Assembly (NCBI GenBank): GCA_951802425.1
Contig: OX637804.1
Coordinates: forward strand, 1,860,001 to 1,924,000
From: Clavaria fumosa
Taxonomy: Eukaryota; Basidiomycota; Agaricomycetes; Agaricales; Clavariaceae
Length of the DNA: 64,000 nt
Direction of reading: 5' to 3'
Part shown: in pieces, positions 55,303 to 63,108 of the stretch
Numbering within the stretch: the first letter of the stretch is position 1
Layout: each line of letters opens with the position of its first letter
Notes under the pieces: generated by a model
What the model was told of the DNA's origin: nothing
What the model saw: the letters and a program-made list of their open reading frames with translations, nothing else
The model's database searches: none
Program-made: the position numbers and the translations under genes

Positions 55303-58104
55303 TTAAGGCTGGGCGTCCCGACCAGCTAGCTTGGCCTTGTCGGGGTGAGCAAGGAAGAAGTCCTGGAGAAGCAGTGCCACATTGGTGAGGTTCCGTCGTG
55401 GCTCCCAAGTGTTCTCCTCTACAGGGTATCCCAACCACTTCACCAGGTATCTCACTCCACGCCCCACCTTCTTAACATCAAGGATCGCCTCCACATCATA
55501 CTCCAGGTGGTCATCATCAATCGTAGGGGGCGGAGGGGGAGGCAGGTTCTGAGAAGGGAAGGAAGGGGGTGGTATGGTGTCAACAGCAACTCATTGAAGA
55601 CCCGATGGATGCGCCAGGCCCGAGGGAGCTTGAGGCGATACCCAGCAGGTCCCACCTTCTCCTCAACTGCAAAGGGGCCTGCTCTCTTGTTGTCAAGCTT
55701 TTTACAGGGCCGGTCCATCTTCAAGTTTCTAGTATCCAGCCAGACCAGATCTCCCTCAGAGTACTCCCGACTTGGGCGTTTCCCCTTATTGTAGCTCTTC
55801 TTCATCGCTGCCACTGCTTTCTCCATTGCCTCCTTGGCTGCTCTTCGGGACTCCGTGAGCTTAGCCATCCACTTGTCCGCTGCCGGGTTCACCTCAGAAG
55901 GTGGCCAGAGCCCCCCATTCCATGGGTGTCGTCCATAATCGAGGAAGAAAGGTGTCTGTCCTGTTGCTGAGTGCTCACGATTATTAAGAGCAAACTCCGC
56001 AGTGGACAACCATTCAGCCCAGTCATCCTGGAGATGGTCCACGTAAGCCCGGAGATAGATCTCCATCTCCTGGTTCGCCCGTTCCGTCTGTCCATCAGTC
56101 TGTGGATGAAAGGCAGTACTTGGATTTGCCTTTACCCGGATCATGGAGTAGAACTCCTTCATGAAGCGGGACACGAACTGGGACCCCCGGTCACTCACAA
56201 CCTTGTGAGGGACTCCATGGTCACGAAACACTTGATCCCGGAGGAGATGCGCCGCTCCAAGTCCTGTGAGGTCGAGCCCGATCGCTTCGAGCAGTGTCCG
56301 TTTCGTGAATTTGTCGACAATAACAAGGATGGCATTATGTCCATGGGAGAGGGGGAGGGGACCGACTATGTCCCATGAGATCACCGACCAGGGACCATCG
56401 GGCACCAGATGGGGGTGCAGTGGGGCAGCATGCTTGGTACGGTTGGGCTTCGTCCGCTGGCATGTCTCACACCCCTGGGCATACCGATCCGCATTTTTTA
56501 CCATGTCCGGCCACCAATAACCCTTCACTAGTGCTGCTCTCAACTTCCAGGGCCCAGGGTGTCCAGCAGCGGGGAGGTCATGCTCAAACTCAAGAACGGC
56601 CTCATGAGCTCCTAGGGGGACCCAAGTGACTATCCCCTTTCGCCAGAGTCCAGCACGATCTCGTGTCCACTCATCATCAAGCTCCTCCGGCTTCTGTATG
56701 TGTACCGTGCTATTTTTCTGGAGTAGCGTCTCCATTTCCGATGTGAATGACACACGGACTTCCGTTTCCGGGAAAACCTGCACCGGTGCATCCTCCTCCA
56801 CCATCTCTCCATAGTCCGGTCTCTGGGAGAGTGCATCTGCCTTTGTATTCGACTTGCCAGTGCGATACTTTATCTCAAAGTCAAAGCACTGGAGCTCTCC
56901 AACCCAACGAACCTGCCTCGGCTTCAACTTCTGGGGCTTCTGGAAGTACTGGAGGTTTGCATGGTCCGTCCAGATCTCGATCGTCTCCTCTGCTCCAATG
57001 AGGTATGCTTGCCACTCGCGAAGTGCCTGAATCACAGCCAAGAACTCCTTGTCGTACACATCATAGTTCTTCTCAGCTGCTGTGAGGGCCTTGGAGATAT
57101 AGTCAACAACTCTCCAGGTTCCATCCATCTGCTGCTGCGAGAGCACTCCACCAGTTGCCAAGTTGCTTGCATCTGTCTCTACCTTCCATCTCCCTTTGTC
57201 CTGAGGCAGAGCCAAGACTGGGGCCGATACGAGTGCCTGGCGGAGATCTCGGAAGGCTGCTTCCTCCTCCTCCTCCCATTTCCACGGTCAGCCAGAAGAG
57301 TGGCTTTGCCCGGGCAGAAAGATTCGGGATGTGCCGGCGGAGGTAGTTCAGCATCCCATTGAACCTCTGGACATCCTTCACATTCTTAGGACGTGGCCAA
57401 TCTCGGACTGCCGCACCCTTGGCCAGATCATGCTCTAGTCTGTTGTGGGAGATCTTCATCCCCAGGAAGATGATCTCACTCTTCTCAAACTCGCATTTAC
57501 TGAGTTTGAGACACAACCCATTCTCTCCAAACTTCCTCAAGACCTGATCCATCCAGTACCGGTGTGTAGCCAAGTCCTCTGCAAACACAATGACATCATC
57601 CACATAGGCCCTCACATGTCCTCCTGCAATCTCCTCCCTCAACACATGATTCATGAAGCGTTGGAAGGTGGCAGGGGCATTCTGCAGTCCAAACCACATG
57701 ACAGCTGGTTCGAAGAGTCCATGGGGTGTCAGGAAGGCGCAGCAGTGCTGGTGCTCGGGCCAGACCTGCATAGATGGGAAACCTCCTTTTGCATCAATCT
57801 TAGAGTAGATCGACGCTCCTTTAAGCACATCCACTGTGTCTCGGATGCGGGGGAGGGGGTACTTGTCCTTGATCAGGTGTGCATTCAGCCTCGAGTAGTT
57901 GATGATTGGCCACAGTTTGTCCTTCTCATGTTTGAAGAAGAAGGGGCTGGCATACGGGGATTTCGAGGGCCGGATTCGTCCAGAAGCAAGCTGCTCATCC
58001 ACCCAACGGTTCATCTCCACCATCTCCTGCCATGTCAAAGAATACAGCTTGGAGGAGAGGTGCTCAGGGTCCTTTTTGAACTCGATCTTAATATCGAAGT
58101 CTGG
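55303..58104 (-). pseudogene. Copy B pol (RT, RNase H, integrase, chromodomain), broken by two frameshifts
   Basis: Continues the gag frame after the TGA at 58105-58107. RT runs from about 58,100 to 57,300 with FFFKHEKDKL, DAKGGFPSMQ and YVDD intact. An approximately 11-bp deletion near 57,286-57,296 (relative to copy A) shifts the frame at the RT/RNase H junction. The next open segment (57215 to 55,590) has RNase H, the integrase zinc finger and core (WDIVGPLP, STAFHPQTDGQTERANQE). A one-base loss near 55,570-55,590 shifts the frame again before the chromodomain (RYLVKWLGYPVEENTWEP at 55,390-55,440). Indel sizes were judged against copy A by eye. Confidence 0.9.
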
Positions 58105-59739
58105 TCAGGAGCGGGGAAGTTCATCCCACTTCGCTTCACTAAACACCAAAGGGTAGTGGCTGGGCCAATCGGGGGTAGGGCCAGAGTTGGGAAAACGGGT
58201 GTCCAGAATACTCGTGGATGTGAGGGTACTCGTTTTCAGGGGTGCAGGGGCTTGAGGGGATGGGGAACACTGTGGGGGGCAGCAGGTAAGGCTCAGCTCT
58301 GCCTTCTGCCAGTCGATATCCGGGTTGTGCCACTTGAGCCAGTCATGCCCAAGGATGACCTTGTGGGACTGGGTCTTTCCCAGCAGAAAGTGGATCCGCT
58401 CCTGGTGGTCACCAACTCTCACCAGCACCTCTATCCCATACCGGACCTTTCCATTCCTGTTCTGTGTCCCATCCACATTATACATGGTGATTGGGTTCAG
58501 CAGGAGAGATGGCTCCAGTCCCACTCCTTTCGCCCACTCCAAATCCATGAAGCAGTTGGTGCACCCTGAGTCGACAAGGGCCTTCATTGTAGTCCCTTTG
58601 CCAGTGCTGAAAGCCTCCAAGTGCACCTGGATGGCTAGCTCTCGTGGCACATGTTTCCGCACTTCTGGCCGCACTCTGGTTAGGTGCTCTGCCAGTCTCA
58701 CTTCCTCCTTCACCTCAGCCCCAATTCGGGTATGTCTCCGCTGCAAGATAGTATATCGGGGTATACTTGCAGCAGGCACAGGGACGGAAAGGGGGCTGGC
58801 ACACTTCTTCTCCCCAGTGGGAGTCCTCCTCTCTCTCTCACACAGCTCTATGCAGGCTCGGAGCCGTGCAATCTCTTTCTCATATCCCTCCACCATTTGG
58901 GAGGCACATGGTGCTGCCCGGGTTTGGGCCCTTGGGACCTGCAGACGCGTATCAGGCAGGGGGCAGAAATGGACAGCATGGCCAGTCTGGTGGCATCGGA
59001 AACAACATCTCTCATCAGCAGGGGCCCATCCTCGGGCCATGGCCACATCTGGAGTACACAGCAGAGGGGTCACAAGAGGTCGCAAAACGGTCACGGCAGG
59101 TCGCGGTAGGGTTGCGGTGGGTTGCGCAGGGGTCACAGTGGGTCGCGGTGTCCGTTCCGTGAGTATCCCATCCAGTCGCCTTTGCTGGGCATCAAGCCTC
59201 TCAGCCAGCACCTTCCATTCTCCATATGTCTCTGGCATTGGGGAGACACCATAGATTCTCTCCACCAACCTCCTACTCAGGTTCAACTCCAGCCAATGGA
59301 CTAGGATTCCTGAGTCCTTCTCTGCACTCAACTTCGCCTGTCGGAACAGTGTCTCGAATTTCGCGAAGAACTCTGGTGCTGGCATGGCACCCTGTTTCAG
59401 CCCTGCAATATCGGCAAGGGCAGTCGCACGGTCATTTGGGTCATCAAATGCGCGCTTCATCTCCTCCACAAACTCTGCCCAGGTTCCGGCCTCGCCACTA
59501 CCCAGGATCTCTTCCACCTTCATATTTGCCCACTCTGCAGCAAATCCTTCTCCAGTAAGTTTGCTCAGAGCAAAAAGGACCTTCACCAGGTCCACAGCAT
59601 AGACAGTCAGGTTCGCCATAAACAGGAGGCAAAGGGATCGGAGGAACGTACGGAAGTTCCTTTTCTGCCCATCAAAGGGGGCAACAGATAGGTCAAGCCT
59701 CATAGGTTGGGCTACAGGCGGGGCGACATGGTCTGCCAT
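58105..59739 (-). CDS. Copy B gag-protease ORF
   Basis: The ATG at 59739 (MADHVAPPVAQPM; a GTG precedes it) opens a 544-codon frame. The capsid part has LDLSVAPFDGQKRNFRTFLRS, TWAEFVEEMKRAFDDPNDR and GLKQGAMPAPEFFAKFE. A CCHC zinc knuckle, CFRCHQTGHAVHFC, is followed by an aspartic protease with ALVDSGCTNCFMD and LGHDWL. The frame ends at TGA 58105-58107 immediately before the RT part, where copy A has a sense codon (His). Either it is a mutation or a readthrough stop separating Gag from Pol. Confidence 0.92.
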   Translation of the reverse strand: MADHVAPPVAQPMRLDLSVAPFDGQKRNFRTFLRSLCLLFMANLTVYAVDLVKVLFALSKLTGEGFAAEWANMKVEEILGSGEAGTWAEFVEEMKRAFDDPNDRATALADIAGLKQGAMPAPEFFAKFETLFRQAKLSAEKDSGILVHWLELNLSRRLVERIYGVSPMPETYGEWKVLAERLDAQQRRLDGILTERTPRPTVTPAQPTATLPRPAVTVLRPLVTPLLCTPDVAMARGWAPADERCCFRCHQTGHAVHFCPLPDTRLQVPRAQTRAAPCASQMVEGYEKEIARLRACIELCERERRTPTGEKKCASPLSVPVPAASIPRYTILQRRHTRIGAEVKEEVRLAEHLTRVRPEVRKHVPRELAIQVHLEAFSTGKGTTMKALVDSGCTNCFMDLEWAKGVGLEPSLLLNPITMYNVDGTQNRNGKVRYGIEVLVRVGDHQERIHFLLGKTQSHKVILGHDWLKWHNPDIDWQKAELSLTCCPPQCSPSPQAPAPLKTSTLTSTSILDTRFPNSGPTPDWPSHYPLVFSEAKWDELPRS

Positions 59740-60301
59740 CACAGGCCCTGGATGCTGTAAATAAAGTTCCAGGCCTTGGGCACTCAGGATTTCTTCGATC
59801 TCTTAACAGTCCTGTCCTCTTAGGCTGCTCTTCTGTGTACTTATGTACCTATAGAACTCTTATTCTATGAAACTTTTGTTAACGTGGGGCCCAAATGGTG
59901 TCCCAGGTGGTCGCTCCACAACTCCTAATGAGTTGCCCGTGCGCCCTTCTGACAATGGTCACAGAGCAAGGGCCCTGTCCACTGGACCAGGAAACTACAG
60001 AAAGACTATGTAGGGGCCTTTCCTTGCCCTGTACACTACACGATTCACTGGTACGTAGCTGTAAAACAAAGTTCTGGGCCTTGGGCACTCGGTATCACTT
60101 GGGGAGGGTCACAGTTGACTTCCTCCTGGTCTGGTCACGTGTATCTACACACAGTAAAAATTTCGCGCAGTTCTGTTACACACTGCGGGCAGGGTAAAGG
60201 AGAAGAGGATGATAGGGGCTGAGCTGTGACAACGTGTCACAGTTTGAAATTAAGGGTCCAGGCTAGCCGGGTTAGGACATGGGGCTAGGGCGGACAGGCG
60301 G
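59740..60301 (-). other. Leader region of copy B between PBS and gag
   Basis: About 560 bp without a convincing ORF, unusually long for an element of this size. It carries an imperfect direct repeat of about 35 bp (around 59,757-59,790 and 60,058-60,090, sharing GGCCTTGGGCACTC). It also carries a perfect 6-bp hairpin CAACTC-CTAAT-GAGTTG near 59,920-59,936. Packaging or regulatory roles are possible but unproven. Confidence 0.5.
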
Positions 60302-60312
60302 ATCTTAGTATT
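60302..60312 (-). other. Putative self-priming primer-binding site of copy B
   Basis: On the element strand AATACTAAGAT follows one base after the 5' LTR. It is the exact reverse complement of ATCTTAGTATT inside that LTR (plus-strand positions 60359-60369). This second segment lies 43 bp past a TATAAG box, about where transcription would start. The arrangement is that of the Tf1/chromovirus self-priming mechanism, where the RNA 5' end folds back as primer. Confidence 0.75.
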
Positions 60313-60313
60313 A

Positions 60314-60604
60314 TATCAGACTGGGTCTCACACAACTTAAGTGTAAGGTCATGACGACAATACTAAGATAAGGGGAAAAGAGTACAAAAAAGGAAAAGCG
60401 AAAGTACTTATAGCGAACGCTTCGGCACTTGCTGACTTTCCCACGCTCGGACCCTCGGATCACGTGATGCGCCCAGGCCCCAGGTCATGTGATCTTACAT
60501 GATTACATAATCCGACCCAGCCACAGGTCATGTGACCTTCCAACAACCCTCCCCAGTTTCTCCACAACTGCACTTTGGGATGGCTTACATAAGCGATCCT
60601 AACA
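60314..60604 (-). repeat. 5' LTR of copy B (291 bp)
   Basis: Same length and sequence as 55001-55291 except two CG-to-TG differences. Contains CACGTG at 60461-60466 and, on the element strand, a TATAAGT at 60412 down to 60406. Confidence 0.95.
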
Positions 60605-60609
60605 GATCC
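60605..60609. repeat. Target-site duplication (right), GATCC
   Basis: Partner of 54996-55000. Confidence 0.9.
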
Positions 60610-60838
60610 ACTCCTGGTGGTTGCCAACCGTCACAAGCAGCTCCATCCCATACTGGATCTTACCATCTCTGTTCTGTGTTCCATCCACATTATACATGGT
60701 GATTGGATTCAGCAAGGGAGATGGTTCCAATCCCACTTTTTTCGCCCACTCCAAGTCCATAAAGCAGTTGGTGCAGCCTGAGTTGACAAGGGCTTTCGTA
60801 GTTGCCCCTTTGCCGGTGCTGAGAGCCTCCAGGTTGTC
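60605..60838 (-). mobile_element. Chromovirus copy A, 5' fragment (protease segment)
   Basis: Aligns with copy B 58,390-58,620 (protease region around the DSG motif) and continues copy A beyond the copy B insertion. Homology stops at about 60838 (GAGAGCCTCCAGG), so the rest of gag and the 5' LTR of copy A are missing, lost by deletion or rearrangement. Confidence 0.85.
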
Positions 60839-60904
60839 ATGAAAGCGTCGTCCGTACTATCAGGCCAGCAAATTTCAATCCTTAACTTAAGAGACACCAT
60901 GCAA

Positions 60905-61905
60905 ATCAGGCAAACAAGGGGCTAAACCCCAGCTATATATTTTATTGCAAGATAAGTACAAGACTTATCTACACGAAAGAAAGCCAAGACCTCTTCATCA
61001 AGGGAGGAGCCCGAGGTGCCGTACTCAGATCCCCAAGACTCCTCTTCCCATGACTCGTCCGAAGAGTCTGAGAAGTCAGACTCACCCACGAACCCAAGGG
61101 CAACCCTCAGGGGGTGAGAGGCGAATTGACTGTCCCAGATTCCCGCCTCCAGGGCAGCCTCTCGCAGATCTCACACAGTGCCGAGAGAACCTCTGTCGTC
61201 CAGAGTAGGAGACGGGAGGGAGGAATAGGCGGGGGGGAGGTCAATGGTAGGAAGGGAGGGCGATGGAGGAGGCGCCACCAACGGGGTATCCAGAGGTTGG
61301 AGGTCGGGACCTGGGGACGGTAAGCTGGGTGTACAGGACCAGAACCAATCTCAGCCCAATCCTGCCCACCTTGGTACCAGGTACCTTGATCACCCCAAGG
61401 GGTGGTGGCCCAAACAGTTGGCGAGGGAGGACGGGGAGGAGCCCAGTCCCAATCTATAAAGAATCAGACTTACTGGAGATAGAGAGAAGCAGCTCAGCTA
61501 ACTCACCATGAGGGTCCTCGAGGAGGTCACAGATACGTCGGTAGGGGCCTTGAGTCAAGGAGCAATCCTTGACAAGGTGGGAGGGATCCCCACAGGCGAA
61601 GCATCAGTCGAGGACCCAGTAGAGGTCCGCATCGGCAGGGACGAGTTGAACCCACCAATGGAAGGTATCGCAGGAAAGCTTGATCCCAGTGCGGGGAGTG
61701 AAGAGGGAAGAGCTGTGGAAGAACTCGACGAGGTGGTGGCCTTGGAAGCACATAGCAGGCAGACTCTGAAGGGACGGCGAGAGGAGGAAGACCGTCCTTT
61801 TATCCAATAAACGCCACAGGCTGATCTCGACCTCGATTGGGCAAACCCCTATCCACCAGACACGATCACCCCTAAGAAGATCTCTGATCAAAGATCAGTT
61901 TCACT
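60905..61905 (-). pseudogene. Decayed CCHC zinc-knuckle coding region, minus strand
   Basis: On the minus strand, CFACGDPSHLVKDC (C-x2-C-x4-H-x4-C) with GPYRRICDLLEDPHGELAELL lies at about 61,500-61,605. It is preceded in the same frame, after one TGA, by a frame reading DTFHWWVQLVPADADLYWVLD (up to 61891). A further minus frame near 60,915-61,150 has a Ser/Asp/Glu-rich stretch (GESDFSDSSDESWEEESWGS) and ends in TAG shortly after an AATAAA (about 60,938-60,943). TGA codons break the frames at several places. It looks like a degraded gag-like or other nucleic-acid-binding transposon gene. Which element it belonged to is unknown. Confidence 0.5.
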
Positions 61906-62330
61906 CGATCACTGCATCACACCAATTGATCAAGTGATCATGACTCAGAACAGCTCGATCGCAGATCATCTGATCCTCCGATCATATCCCCAACAAGATC
62001 AGATGCAGCCGACCATGATGTAATGCATCGAAGCGGGGACCCTATCCGATCGCTGATGACATCATCATCACAAGGATCCCAACAAAGATTGACACTGCTC
62101 GGACTCATCATTCCAGTGCAAGCGCGCAGCCTTCCTGATCATCTATCAGATTCCGATATTTAATCAATGACTCATACATCATGTACAGCCCATAGCTAGA
62201 GTATATAAGACCTGGGACCAACCCACATGTACCCTAGCTTCGATCTTTTCATCTATACACTTACTTGAGAGACCTCAACTAAGTCTGACAGCAAACGTCG
62301 CTGCTGAGAACTTCGCACTGGAAGGATTCG
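61906..62330 (+). promoter_or_regulatory. Probable LTR/promoter region of a second gypsy element
   Basis: Directly upstream of the gag region of another retrotransposon. A strong TATATAAG lies near 62208-62216 and the leader follows. The section 61,860-62,010 is packed with GATC/TGATCA palindromes. The LTR ends cannot be fixed without the partner LTR, which lies outside the window. Confidence 0.5.
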
Positions 62331-63108
62331 TCTTCCCGCCTTTAAGGTCGCAAGTCATCCCTCCTGAGAGTTTCACCAGCCACCCATCGATTGAGCAGAA
62401 CCTCTATCGGTTCGAGTATTACCAAAGGTATACAAGGACTTGGATAAAGGACCGGCTACTCCGAGCCAATCCCCAGACTTATTACCAGACACTTCGACTA
62501 CTGCAGGAGTATTCCCTGCACATCGAGAGACAAGTCCGCCAGGACTATCGACTAGCATTAGAAACTGAACAGACCCTTTGCTCTACCCTTGCACACCAAA
62601 GGGGTTTTGCTGTCACAAGCCCGACACAAGATCGAAGCTCTTCAGTAAGCCTAGAGCGAGAGAGACCACAGACACCTCTGAAGAAAGACAAGAGAGACTA
62701 CCTCGAAGAAGAAGAAGACACGTTGACCCAGACGATTCAGATATCTCTGTTACCAATTTGGAACAGAACGTAGTGGGACGAGTCTTAGATGCCGCAGTAT
62801 TGTGGACACGACCTTTAGGGAGAGTAATACCCCCCAGAACCATTCAGAGGAGAACCGCACATCGGAACCTGCAAGTATTATATGCTGCCCAGGAAGGGAT
62901 AGCAGAGCGAGAAAGAAATCCAGTCATCTCATTTGTGCCCGCACTCGAGTTTAAACACCAAGTCTACGCCAACCTAGGGTACCCAATCACCTGGCTTGAT
63001 GCACTCAGAGCAGAAGTACAGATCGAGTGTAACCCGGAAGGAAGGATCATAGAGATCATTTGCAGGAACCCGCACGAAAGAAGAAGTCATACCGATGAGC
63101 TCCGTTAA
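62225..63108 (+). CDS. Pre-gag open frames of the second element, no ATG
   Basis: One frame is open from about 62225 to TAG 62771-62773 (FEYYQRYTRTWIKDRLLR; QTYYQTLRLLQEYSLHIERQ). A second is open from 62569 to TAA 63106-63108 (NLEQNVVGRVLDAAVLW; FVPALEFKHQVYANLGYP). Neither has an in-frame ATG, yet both read like protein: helical and charged, with no low complexity. They overlap by about 200 nt in an A/G-rich stretch. The product could be one protein joined by splicing or frameshifting, or a frame broken by an indel. The last codons overlap the gag ATG by 14 nt. Function unknown. Confidence 0.45.

Larger units (their letters stand above)
55001..60604 (-). mobile_element. Chromovirus copy B: complete Ty3/gypsy element nested in copy A
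   Basis: A full-length 5.6-kb element on the minus strand. The 5' LTR is at the right (60314-60604) and the 3' LTR at the left (55001-55291), both 291 bp with two visible differences. It has a 5-bp target-site duplication, a putative self-priming PBS at 60302-60312 and a purine tract next to the 3' LTR. Gag-protease and pol are of the chromodomain (chromovirus) class. Coding capacity is lost through one stop and two frameshifts, so it would need proteins from elsewhere to move. Confidence 0.95.

Noticed and set aside
57445..58569. Plus-strand frame of 374 codons
   Set aside because: Antisense to the reverse transcriptase and protease of copy B, where the minus strand carries all catalytic motifs.
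58325..59254. Plus-strand frame of 309 codons
   Set aside because: Antisense to the copy B gag-protease ORF; Ser-rich with no recognisable domain.
59919..59937. Perfect CAACTC/GAGTTG hairpin as a transcription terminator or tRNA fragment
   Set aside because: It lies inside the chromovirus leader, lacks the rest of a tRNA cloverleaf, and a 6-bp stem is too common to assign a role.
61508..61810. Plus-strand frame of 100 codons as a gene
   Set aside because: Opposite to a minus-strand CCHC zinc knuckle, which is a far more specific signal; the plus frame has no motif.
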